The notes beneath the pieces were generated by a model, which ran no database searches, had not been told where the DNA came from, and worked only from the letters and a program-made list of their open reading frames with translations. This document shows positions 1-6,352 of a stretch of 64,000 nt of DNA, piece by piece. Location: the NCBI RefSeq assembly GCF_008705135.1, contig NZ_CP023694.1, forward strand, positions 1,488,001 through 1,552,000, read 5' to 3'. This stretch comes from Streptomyces coeruleorubidus (GTDB taxonomy: Bacteria > Actinomycetota > Actinomycetes > Streptomycetales > Streptomycetaceae). Position numbers and translations under genes: made by a program. Position 1 is the stretch's first letter, and each line of letters opens with the position of its first letter.

Positions 1-3000
1 CAGACCTCCCGGGCGGGTGCTGCCGGCGGTTCGGCGTTCAGCAAGGCGTTCGGCGGCGTGCTCGGCGCCGGACTGAAGACCATCACGCGCGGCTTCGGCG
101 TCCAGCTGGCCGCCGCCATGGCACCGGCCGCGGGCGCGGCGGGCGTGCTGGCCACGGCCACGCTGGCGGCAGCGTCGGCGCAGACGGCCCTTCAGATCGG
201 CCTGTCGGGCGTCTCGGACGCGGTGTCGGAGGCGTTCAACCCGACGAGCCCGGAGAAGTTCAACGAGGCGATGGCGAAGCTGTCGCCGAACGCCCGATCG
301 TTCGTGACCGAGCTGCGCAGCATGAAGCCCGCGATCGACGGGCTGCGCCTGGCGGTGCAGGACCGGCTGTTCGCCGGCCTCGACAAGACGATGGCCACGG
401 CCGCGAAGACGACACTGCCGATCTTCCGCAACTCCCTCGTGAACAGCGCCGGGGCCCTGAACCTGATGGGCCAGAACCTCGCCAACACGGCGATCGGGTT
501 GGGCAAGTCGGGGGCGCTGGGTACGGCCCTGTCGCATGCGAACGAGGGCCTGTACAACCTGTCGCGGGCCCCGTCGGTGCTGCTGCAGGGCTTGTTCCAG
601 GTGGGCGCGGCGGCCGGCCCGTCGTTTGCGAAGCTCACCGCGGCCGGCGGCTCGGCCCTGGACACGCTGTCGGAGCGGATGACGGGCGCGTTCTCGTCGG
701 GCGCCATGCAGGACTTCATCGAGACCGGCGTGGACGTCCTGATGGATCTGGCCGGGATCCTCAGCGACGCGTTCGCCTCGGTCGGGAACATCCTGAAGGC
801 CGCCTCCGACGCGGGCGGCCAGGCCCTGGCGATCGTGGGCTCGCTGTTCGAGGAGCTACGCCGCATCACCGCGATGCCGGAGGTGCAGGCCGCGCTGAGA
901 ACCATCTTCGCGTCCATCGCGCAGATCGCCGGGGCGATCGCCCCCGTTATCGGCTCCGTGCTGCAGGCCGTGATGCCGCTCATCGCGGCCATCGCGCCCG
1001 TGGTCGCCCAACTGGCGACCGCCCTCGGCCCGGTCCTGCAGCAGCTGGCGACGACCCTGGGTAAAGCCCTGGCGCCCATCATCGACGCACTGCTGCCGGT
1101 GCTGTCCCTGGTCGGTGAGGCGGTGGTGCAGATCATGCAGGCGATCACGCCGCTGCTGGAGCCGATCGGGAAGCTGCTCGGGGCGATGATCGACGCGTTG
1201 ATGCCGGTGCTGAAGCCCATCATCGACATCGTCGTGCAGCTCGTCGACGTCCTCGTCGGCCCCCTGGGGCAGATCATCAACCAGCTGATCCCGTACATCG
1301 GCCTGCTGGGGCAGGTCATGGGCCAGGTGTTCGCCGGCCTCACCCCGCTGATCGCGCCGCTCGTCGACATCGTCGGCTACCTGGCGCAGGTCTTCGCCGA
1401 CGTGTACGTCCAGCTGATCCAGACGGTCATGGACGCGATCGTGCCGATGATCCCGGCCATCATGCAGCTGGTCAGTGTGCTGGTGACGCTGGCCATGCAG
1501 GTGATCCAGGCGCTGATGCCGTCGCTGGAGGATCTGATCGGCGCCGGCCTGCAGCTGCTCGATGCAGTGCTGCCGCTGGTGCCGATGTTCGCCGAACTGG
1601 CGGCGATGATGCTGGGCCTGGTCACGAAGGCGCTCGCCGTGATCCTGCCCCCGCTGATCAGCTTCGCCGGGTGGCTCATCTCCGGCCTGGCCGGGGCGAT
1701 CTCGGCGGTGATCGGCTGGGTGTCCTCCCTCATCAAGTGGCTGACGAAGAACCTCGGCCCGGCCTTCCGCTGGCTCAACGAGAAGGTCGTCCAACCGGTG
1801 TGGCGGGCCATCCAGGGCGCGATCCGCTACGCGTGGGAGAACGTAATCCGCCCCCTGTTCAGCGGCATCAAGCTGGGCATCCAGGGCGTGGGAGCCGTCT
1901 TCCGGTGGCTGCGCGACAAGGTCGTCACGCCCGTCTGGAACGGCATCAAGGGGTCGATCTCCTTCGTGTGGGAGAAGGGCATCCGGCCCGCGTTCGACGC
2001 TCTGAAGAAGGCGATCGGCAAGGTCGGCGGGGCGTTCGGCACGGCGAAGGACGCCATCAAGAAGGCGTGGGACAAGATCCGCGATGCGACGAAGGCGCCC
2101 ATCAACTTCGTGCTGCGGACGGTGTGGAACGGCGGAGTCGTCAAAGCCTGGAAGAAGATCTCCGACTGGGTTCCGGGCCTGCCGAAGCTGAAGGAACTCC
2201 CGCTCCTCGCGCAGGGCGGCACGGTCCCGGCCCGGCCCGGCGTCTTCAACCGGCCCACGGCGATCGTGGGTGAAGGCCGCAGCCAGTACCCGGAGTTCGT
2301 CATCCCCACCGACCCGCGGTACCGGGGGCGTGCCCTGTCGCTGTGGGAGGCTGCGGGCGGCCAGCTCATGGCCGATGGCGGCATCCTCGGGGACCTGTGG
2401 GGCGGCATCAAGAACGTCGGCAGCAAGATCGGCGGGGCGATCTCGTCGGCCGCGGACTTCCTGACGGACCCGGGCAAGGCGCTGGAGAAGCTGCTCGGCA
2501 ACCTCACGAAGCCCCTCGACGCCATCAAGGGCAGCGCCTTCGGCCGGCTCGCCCTGGCCCTGCCGAAGTCCATCTTCAAGGGCCTGAAGGATCTCGTCAC
2601 GGGCGGCGGGGACGCGGTGGCCGGGGTCGGCCCCGGGGCAGGCTCCGGCGTCCAGCGGTGGCGCGGGGTCGTCCGGCAGGCCCTCGGCCTCGTCGGGCAG
2701 CCGCTCTCCTACGACAACATCACGCTGCGCCGGATGAACCAGGAGTCCGGAGGCAACCCCACCATCGTCAACAAGTGGGACTCCAACTGGGAGGCCGGCT
2801 ATCCGTCGGTGGGCCTGATGCAGGTCATCCGGCCCACGTTCCAGCGGCACGCCGGCAGGTTCCGCAACAAGGGGCCCTTCTCCTATGGGGTGTCCGTCGA
2901 CCCGTTGGCGAACGTGTACGCGTCCATGCGGTACGCGCTGGCGGCCTACGGGTCGCTGCCGCGGGCGTACAACCGGGCCGGTGGGTACGACGATGGCGGC

Positions 3001-3243
3001 TGGCTCGGCCCCGGGCAGATCGGCGTGAACAACCTGCGCCAGCCCGAAGCGGTTCTGACGCCGACGCAGTGGCGGACGATGCAGTCCGCGGCGGCGGCCG
3101 GCGCCACGGGCGGGCTCCAGGCGGGCGACGCGCTGCGCCTGGTCGTCGACGACCACGAGTTCACCGCGTACATCGACGTGCGCGCCGACGGCCGCGTCCA
3201 GCGCGGCAACCAGCAGCTCGTCCAGGTCCTCAACGCGTCCTGA
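1..3243 (+). CDS. Phage tail tape-measure protein with C-terminal lysozyme-like domain (5'-partial)
   Basis: The frame is open from base 1, so the true start lies upstream; about 1080 residues are visible. Tape measures set tail length and lie inside the tail tube. The first two thirds are long Ala/Val/Ile/Leu-rich amphipathic helices with proline-punctuated repeats (ALMPVLKPI, QAVMPLIAAI) typical of tape measures. A GEGRSQYPEFVIP segment follows, then about 130 residues resembling a lytic transglycosylase: RMNQESGGNP with the likely catalytic Glu, YPSVGLMQVIRPTF, and AYGSLPRAYNRAGGYDDGGWL. Such domains cut peptidoglycan during DNA injection. Neighbours upstream should be tail-assembly and head genes. 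An SD-like GGAAGGTAGG follows the stop at 3255 but no gene starts behind it, because the word array begins there. Confidence 0.9.
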   Translation, partial: QTSRAGAAGGSAFSKAFGGVLGAGLKTITRGFGVQLAAAMAPAAGAAGVLATATLAAASAQTALQIGLSGVSDAVSEAFNPTSPEKFNEAMAKLSPNARSFVTELRSMKPAIDGLRLAVQDRLFAGLDKTMATAAKTTLPIFRNSLVNSAGALNLMGQNLANTAIGLGKSGALGTALSHANEGLYNLSRAPSVLLQGLFQVGAAAGPSFAKLTAAGGSALDTLSERMTGAFSSGAMQDFIETGVDVLMDLAGILSDAFASVGNILKAASDAGGQALAIVGSLFEELRRITAMPEVQAALRTIFASIAQIAGAIAPVIGSVLQAVMPLIAAIAPVVAQLATALGPVLQQLATTLGKALAPIIDALLPVLSLVGEAVVQIMQAITPLLEPIGKLLGAMIDALMPVLKPIIDIVVQLVDVLVGPLGQIINQLIPYIGLLGQVMGQVFAGLTPLIAPLVDIVGYLAQVFADVYVQLIQTVMDAIVPMIPAIMQLVSVLVTLAMQVIQALMPSLEDLIGAGLQLLDAVLPLVPMFAELAAMMLGLVTKALAVILPPLISFAGWLISGLAGAISAVIGWVSSLIKWLTKNLGPAFRWLNEKVVQPVWRAIQGAIRYAWENVIRPLFSGIKLGIQGVGAVFRWLRDKVVTPVWNGIKGSISFVWEKGIRPAFDALKKAIGKVGGAFGTAKDAIKKAWDKIRDATKAPINFVLRTVWNGGVVKAWKKISDWVPGLPKLKELPLLAQGGTVPARPGVFNRPTAIVGEGRSQYPEFVIPTDPRYRGRALSLWEAAGGQLMADGGILGDLWGGIKNVGSKIGGAISSAADFLTDPGKALEKLLGNLTKPLDAIKGSAFGRLALALPKSIFKGLKDLVTGGGDAVAGVGPGAGSGVQRWRGVVRQALGLVGQPLSYDNITLRRMNQESGGNPTIVNKWDSNWEAGYPSVGLMQVIRPTFQRHAGRFRNKGPFSYGVSVDPLANVYASMRYALAAYGSLPRAYNRAGGYDDGGWLGPGQIGVNNLRQPEAVLTPTQWRTMQSAAAAGATGGLQAGDALRLVVDDHEFTAYIDVRADGRVQRGNQQLVQVLNAS

Positions 3244-3284
3244 CGAACCATCACGGAAGGTAGGCGAAACCAGGGCAAGCCGGG

Positions 3285-3468
3285 CGCTCAAGAGGGTGCT
3301 CGGCTGCTGCTCAAGGGGGCTCGACCGCAGGTCAGGGCTGCTCAGCCAACTGCTCAAGCACTGCTCAGCAAGCACCCTTGAGCAGTTCGTGAGCACCCCC
3401 GTGAGCACCCGCGACCTGCGGTCGAGCAGTCGTGAGCACCCCGCGAGCAGCCACCCATACGGGGCAAA
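3285..3468. repeat. Array module 1, word TGCTC/GAGCA
   Basis: TGCTC or CGCTC/GGCTC variants start at 3285, 3297, 3308, 3318, 3339, 3351 and 3362. GAGCA starts at 3380, 3391, 3403, 3424, 3434 and 3445. The cores are 3324-3333 (minus) and 3413-3422 (plus), each filling the 21 bp gap between words. The centre is near 3372. The module ends with the box CATACGGGGCAAA at 3456-3468. Confidence 0.9.
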
Positions 3469-3475
3469 CCGTACC

Positions 3476-3647
3476 CCTCGATTGGTCCTCGGCTGCTCCT
3501 CGACCGCAGGTCACAGCCCCTCGCGCAAGTCCTCGACTGGTCCTCGACGATCAAGGTGAGGGGTAGCGCGAGGGGTTCGGCGAGGACTTCTGACCTGCGG
3601 TCGAGGGGCGGCGAGGACCGCGCGAGGGGTTCGCATACAGGGGCAAA
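3476..3647. repeat. Array module 2, word CCTCG/CGAGG
   Basis: CCTCG starts at 3476, 3487, 3498, 3519, 3531 and 3542. TGAGG/CGAGG starts at 3557, 3569, 3581, 3602, 3612 and 3623. Cores are 3503-3512 (minus) and 3592-3601 (plus). The spacing 11, 11, 21, 12, 11 nearly matches module 1 although the word is different. The terminal box is at 3634-3647. Confidence 0.9.
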
Positions 3648-3653
3648 GTGGGT

Positions 3654-3764
3654 GGACAGCCACCCGGACACCGGGTGGACATGTGCCGGTTTGTACCCGG
3701 ACAGCGGGTGGACACTGTCCGGACAGTGTCCGGGCCGGAAGATCATCTGTCCGGGGGACTGTCC
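3654..3764. repeat. Array module 3, word GGACA/TGTCC
   Basis: GGACA starts at 3654, 3666, 3677, 3699 and 3710 (steps 12, 11, 22, 11) and again at 3721. TGTCC starts at 3716, 3727, 3748 and 3760. The centre is a perfect 22 bp palindrome, 3710-3731, made of two 11-mers (GGACACTGTCC and its complement). The core slots (about 3682-3691 and 3732-3747) hold sequence that no longer matches the core. Confidence 0.85.
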
Positions 3765-3786
3765 GGGGCATTCTGCGCATTCTGGT

Positions 3787-3980
3787 CGGACAGAGGTCTG
3801 ACAGCTGCCCCAGATTGCCCCGGTATCGGGTCTGACAGAGGTCGGACAGTCACGGACAGAACCTTGATCATCTGTCAGACCTTGTCAGACGTTACCGCCG
3901 GTATGTCAGACCTCTGTCCGACCTCGACCTGCGGGTTGTCCGACCTCGTCCAACCTCTGTCAGGGGTACATACCGGGGCA
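3787..3980. repeat. Array module 4, word GACAG/CTGTC
   Basis: GACAG starts at 3789, 3800, 3834, 3845 and 3855. TGTC-containing words start at 3873, 3883, 3904, 3915, 3937 and 3958. A core variant, GACCTGCGGG, is at 3926-3935. The shared box appears reversed at 3815-3826 (TTGCCCCGGTAT) inside the left half, and forward at 3969-3980. GATCATCTGTC (3864-3876 area) also occurs near 3741 in module 3. Confidence 0.8.
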
Positions 3981-3985
3981 GATCC

Positions 3986-4105
3986 ACCGTGACGGCGACC
4001 GTGATTCCACCGGTACTGACCGGGACGGCGTACCGGTCGACGGCCCGAGAATCACGGTCTCTCACGGTCCCTACCGGACGAATCACGGTGGGCATACCGG
4101 TCAAA
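3986..4105. repeat. Array module 5, word ACCGT/ACGGT with ACCGG
   Basis: ACCGT or ACCGG starts at 3986, 3998, 4009, 4019 and 4032. Right-hand (A)CGGT or CCGG words lie near 4054, 4064, 4075 and 4085. The halves again oppose each other, with TCACGGT repeated three times on the right. The terminal box-like sequence is CATACCGGTCAAA at 4093-4105. Confidence 0.75.
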
Positions 4106-4108
4106 GCA

Positions 4109-4272
4109 CCCTGCCGGAACCCTGCCCCGACCCTGCATCGCTGCAGGTCGACCCTGCCCCGGACCCTGCCCGAAACTGGCAGGGTCGGCGAGCACCCTGC
4201 CCCGGCCGGGCAGGGTCCAGGCAGGGTTTCGGCAGGGTGCTTCCTGCGGAAAGGCAGGGTCGGGGCAGGGTC
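4109..4272. repeat. Array module 6, word CCCTGC/GCAGGG
   Basis: CCCTGC starts at 4109, 4120, 4131, 4152 and 4164. GCAGGG starts at 4210, 4221, 4232, 4254 and 4265. A degenerate core (GCTGCAGGTC, 4140-4149) fills the left gap and TTCCTGCGGA (about 4241-4250) the right one. An inner inverted pair, GCAGGGT/ACCCTGC, marks the centre near 4190. Confidence 0.85.
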
Positions 4273-4273
4273 C

Positions 4274-4306
4274 TGACCTGCGTGACCCTGGTGGTCACGC
4301 AGGTCA
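4274..4306. repeat. Head-to-head core inverted repeat between modules 6 and 8
   Basis: Two 14 bp arms, TGACCTGCGTGACC and its exact complement GGTCACGCAGGTCA, are separated by 5 bp. Each arm is a core variant (GACCTGCG) followed by the word GTGACC. It can fold into a strong hairpin. Further GTGAC words at 4318, 4330 and 4341 keep the 11-12 bp step. Confidence 0.85.
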
Positions 4307-4317
4307 GAGCCAGGACC

Positions 4318-4480
4318 GTGACACGGGGTGTGACACGGGTGTGACCCCCCAGGTCAGAGACTGTGCAGACCCCTGTGCACCCCCTGTGCAGACGGGCCCG
4401 ACCCCTGTGCAGCTCGCACAGGGGTCTGCGTTCAACGCACACCCACTGCACAGGGGTCTGCATAGGGGCATACCGGGATG
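4318..4480. repeat. Array module 7/8, chimeric: outer word GTGAC, inner word CTGTGCA
   Basis: GTGAC starts at 4318, 4330 and 4341. A core remnant (CCAGGTCAG, about 4349) follows. CTGTGCA then starts at 4361, 4373, 4384 and 4405. GCACAGGGGTCTGC occurs twice on the right (about 4416 and 4449). The spacing across the core is kept although the word changes there. Box-like GGCATACCGGG lies near 4467-4477. AGGGGTCTGCGTT recurs at 5674. Confidence 0.75.
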
Positions 4481-4487
4481 AACTGGC

Positions 4488-4644
4488 CGTGATGGAGGTC
4501 GTGATGGGGTCGTGACGCCGCAGGTCAGGGTCGTGATGGAGGTCGTGATGGGGTCGTGATGCCATCACGACCTCGAGGCCCGAAATCACGGCCTATCACG
4601 GGTAGCGTCACGGCCTCCACCTGCGGCGTCACGACCCCATCACG
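4488..4644. repeat. Array module 9, word CGTGA/TCACG
   Basis: CGTGA starts at 4488, 4500, 4511, 4532, 4544 and 4555 (steps 12, 11, 21, 12, 11). TCACG starts at 4565, 4586, 4596, 4608, 4629 and 4640. Core-like GCCGCAGGTC is at 4517-4526 (minus) and CACCTGCGGC at 4618-4627 (plus). Most left words are extended to CGTGATGG. Confidence 0.9.
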
Positions 4645-4645
4645 A

Positions 4646-4771
4646 CCCGGCGGGCGCCCGGTTTGCCCCCGGCGCAGACCCGGCGGGCACCCGGCGGCCG
4701 GCCTGGTGAGGTGGCGTGGCTGCCGGGTCGTCGCTGGGTCCGTACCGGCCTCCTGCCGGGTCTCTGCCGGG
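4646..4771. repeat. Array module 10, word CCCGG/CCGGG at exact 11 bp steps
   Basis: CCCGG starts at 4646, 4657, 4668, 4679 and 4690. CCGGG or a one-base variant starts at 4723, 4734, 4745, 4756 and 4767. Both halves are exactly 11 bp periodic. No core is present. Confidence 0.85.
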
Positions 4772-4991
4772 TGCCTCACCACCTCACCAAACCGCCGTTC
4801 CGGCAGGCCGCGACCGGTGGCCCTGCCTGGTGACCCGCCGGGTGGAAAGTCACCACCCCACCAGAGACTCACCAGGCTCTGGACGGCCGCCCGGGAGGCT
4901 GGTATCACGCGTGCCTGCGCGCCAGCGCGAGCGGGCGCGTTGGGCCGTCGATGGCTCAGCTGGACGGCTTGAGCCGAGCCGTTGAGCCATC
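4703..4991. repeat. Array end: decayed GGTGA/TCACC words and a GATGGCTCA inverted repeat
   Basis: GGTGAGGTGG (4705) pairs with CACCACCTCACC (4777). CTGGTGA (about 4827) pairs with TCACCAG (about 4869). The array ends with 9 bp arms, GATGGCTCA at 4950-4958 and TGAGCCATC at 4983-4991. Periodicity is weaker than in modules 1-10. About 4880-4949 shows nothing clear. Confidence 0.6.
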
Positions 4992-5016
4992 CCGCGGTGA
5001 AACGAAATCGGCAACG

Positions 5017-5065
5017 AAAAGGCCCCCGGACCGTCCCGTGTGGAAGGCGGGGCGGGCCGGGGGCC
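5017..5065 (-). terminator. Hairpin terminator of the minus-strand phage operon
   Basis: Arms GGCCCCCGG (5021-5029) and CCGGGGGCC (5057-5065). On the minus strand the stem is followed by a T4 run. It lies just after the last gene of the operon, which ends at 5079. Confidence 0.65.
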
Positions 5066-5078
5066 ACGGTCGTGCGGG

Positions 5079-5363
5079 TCAGCCGGCGAGGCGCTCCCAC
5101 AGCTCGTCTTCGATGTGGGTGGGGATCTCGCCGGGGCCGGTCTTGCCGAAGTGGGCGATCCGCACCCGGCGGATGGACCACGTCGGATACGCGGCCCAGC
5201 CCTCCGGGGTGTGCGGCAGCTCGCCGCGGGGGCCGATGCAGTCGAGGGCGAACGTGTCGCCCGCTTCGAGGTCGGCGGCGAACGTGCGCAGCCCGGCGGC
5301 GACCGCGGCGGGGTCGACGGGCGTCGGCTGCGGCTTGGGCGTCTTGCGGAGGAGACGGAGCAC
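5079..5363 (-). CDS. Small phage-associated protein, function unknown
   Basis: 94 residues from a GTG start preceded by GAGAGGAC. The N-terminus is basic and proline-rich (LRLLRKTPKPQPTP). An acidic body follows, with DTFALDCIGPRGELPHTPEGWAAYPTW and a C-terminal IPTHIEDELWERLAG. I recognise no family. It is the last gene before the operon's hairpin terminator and the word array. Its start was chosen for the SD; an open frame extends 21 codons further upstream without one. Confidence 0.65.
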   Translation of the reverse strand: MLRLLRKTPKPQPTPVDPAAVAAGLRTFAADLEAGDTFALDCIGPRGELPHTPEGWAAYPTWSIRRVRIAHFGKTGPGEIPTHIEDELWERLAG

Positions 5364-5470
5364 GGCTTGTCCTCTCGGTTCTGGTTGCGGGCCTGCCGGT
5401 TGGCCGGCCCCACCGCGCCCCCGCAACCGTGGTGCAGAGCCCCATGGTTGGCGGAGGACGGAAGGGTCGG

Positions 5471-5659
5471 TCAGCGGCGGTACATGCCGGCTCGGGTGAG
5501 CGCGGCCTTCACGTCCGCCTGACTCGGCTTGAGGCCGGCCGCCGCTGCGGCGGCGATGACCTCGGCCGGGTAGGCGTGCCCGCGGTCGCGGACCATGCTC
5601 CGGGCGATGCTGACGATGCCCGAACGCCGGGCACGGCCGGCGGCGGTGCGAGGCTTCAC
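5471..5659 (-). CDS. Small basic protein, function unknown
   Basis: 62 residues from a GTG start with AGAGGAC upstream. It begins MKPRTAAGRARRSG and continues with an alanine-rich helical body, IAAAAAAGLKPSQADVKAALTRAGMYRR. The basic start and helix-loop-helix look could mean DNA binding, but no family is recognised. The frame is open further upstream into the repeat region, so the SD-supported start is preferred. Confidence 0.6.
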   Translation of the reverse strand: MKPRTAAGRARRSGIVSIARSMVRDRGHAYPAEVIAAAAAAGLKPSQADVKAALTRAGMYRR

Positions 5660-5673
5660 GGTGGGTCCTCTCC

Positions 5674-5703
5674 AGGGGTCTGCGTTGAGCGCAGACCCCT
5701 TGG
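5674..5703 (-). promoter_or_regulatory. Hairpin sharing a word with the array
   Basis: AGGGGTCTGC (5675) pairs with GCAGACCCCT around a short loop. AGGGGTCTGCGTT also occurs in array module 8 near 4420. It lies in the leader of the 62-residue gene; two GTAAAGGG copies and GGGCTCGGAGCCC follow at 5705-5740. Confidence 0.5.
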
Positions 5704-5763
5704 GCGTAAAGGGCTCGGAGCCCTTGGGGGTAAAGGGTTGTGGGGGTCGTTGATTTGGATCGC

Positions 5764-5892
5764 GACCTGCGGTGAGCGCGCTCACCCGGCGCTCACTTTG
5801 AGCGGCCAACAGGCGCTCAGTGAGCGCCCATCCAGACGCTCACCGGGGCGCTCAGCGAGCGCGCTCACCGCACGCTCAGGAGGCGCTCACGG
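5764..5892. repeat. Outlying array module, word GCTCA/TGAGC, with intact core
   Basis: The core GACCTGCGGT is at 5764-5773. GCTCA starts at 5780, 5791, 5815, 5838, 5850, 5863, 5874 and 5885, that is in steps of or near multiples of 11-12 bp. Opposite-strand TGAGC occurs at 5773, 5799 and 5821. The halves are less cleanly sorted than in the main array. No gene lies between 5660 and 6025. Confidence 0.8.
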
Positions 5893-5945
5893 GAGGGGGG
5901 TAGATCGGTAACACGCTGGGCGTTTGTGGCCCTCACGGGAGGGGG

Positions 5946-6019
5946 TCGATGGGATTCGACCAGCCACTACGAGGGCCCCGGAGGGTGCGGGTTGAGCCCG
6001 CACCCTTTTGGGATTCGAC
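5946..6019 (+). terminator. Hairpin with T-run between two GGGATTCGAC copies
   Basis: GGGTGCGGG (5983-5991) and CCCGCACCC (5997-6005) form a perfect 9 bp stem followed by TTTT on the + strand. GGGATTCGAC flanks it at 5951-5960 and 6010-6019. GGTCGA/TCGACC (5946-5963) is an additional small palindrome. Confidence 0.65.
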
Positions 6020-6025
6020 GTGCGG

Positions 6026-6352
6026 CTACGCGGGGACCGGGAGCGCCCAGCTGTCGCTCCATCCGGCGTTCGCCGGGGGCGCCTTGTCGAGCCGGTTCTT
6101 CTCGATCCACGCGGACCGCTGGGCGTTCCACGCGTCGAGCGTCCCGGCCTCCTTGCACGGGTCCCCGTAGGCCCGCCACTGGGGCTCGCAGCACAGCACG
6201 CAGGTGTACGGCGCGTCGAGGTCCGAGACGCCCCCGTCGTAGGACCACAGGTGCCCGTGCTCGTCGAGGTCGGCCGCCGGGATCGGCTTCGGGTCGACGG
6301 TCGTGTACGGGGTCAGAGAGGACCCGGTGCGAATCCACACGCGCTGACTCAT
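6026..6352 (-). CDS. Small cysteine-containing phage protein
   Basis: 108 residues, ATG start overlapping the upstream stop (ATGA). Contains DEHGHLWSYDGGVSDLDAPYTCVLCC and EPQWRAYGDPCKEAGTLDAWNAQRSAWIEKNRLDK. The TCVLCC and C motifs suggest metal binding but no domain is recognised. It is the promoter-distal member of the tightly overlapped run that begins at 8656. Confidence 0.75.
   Translation of the reverse strand: MSQRVWIRTGSSLTPYTTVDPKPIPAADLDEHGHLWSYDGGVSDLDAPYTCVLCCEPQWRAYGDPCKEAGTLDAWNAQRSAWIEKNRLDKAPPANAGWSDSWALPVPA

Larger units (their letters stand above)
3285..4991. repeat. Modular word array: helically phased, mirror-symmetric short-repeat modules with a shared core
   Basis: This 1.7 kb stretch has no credible gene; its open frames are repeat translations. 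It consists of consecutive modules of about 110-190 bp. Each module uses one short word (for example TGCTC, CCTCG, GGACA, CCCTGC, CGTGA, CCCGG) repeated 3-6 times per half at 10-12 bp steps. The word is in one orientation left of the module centre and reverse-complemented to the right. The half-modules share a core, GACCTGCGGT, placed so that the flanking words are 20-22 bp apart. A box like CATACCGGGGCAAA lies near several module ends. The word differs between modules while the geometry is kept. The helical spacing suggests binding by protein on one face of DNA. I recognise no named family; the separate modules follow. Confidence 0.9.

Noticed and set aside
856..3408. 850-codon minus-strand frame opposite the tape measure
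   Set aside because: Arg/Asp/Gln-rich composition with no domain; shadow of the tape-measure gene.
4646..4771. Minisatellite expansion as a full explanation of module 10
   Set aside because: The period is exactly 11 bp but only the 5 bp word is conserved, the intervening bases differ, and orientation flips at the centre, which slippage would not give.
3297..4991. CRISPR array, suggested by the regular 89-90 bp spacing of the core
   Set aside because: The core alternates in orientation, the intervals are filled with phased word copies and not unique spacers, and no cas gene is present.
3296..5445. Several open frames of 70-300 codons across the array on both strands
   Set aside because: They translate low-complexity repeat (for example GSAPAEP- or RTP-type runs), lack ribosome sites and overlap one another in every frame.
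5946..6019. tRNA gene or tRNA-derived attachment site (GGTCGAATCCC resembles a T-arm)
   Set aside because: No acceptor, D or anticodon arms can be formed around it; the sequence is better explained by two direct repeats around a terminator.
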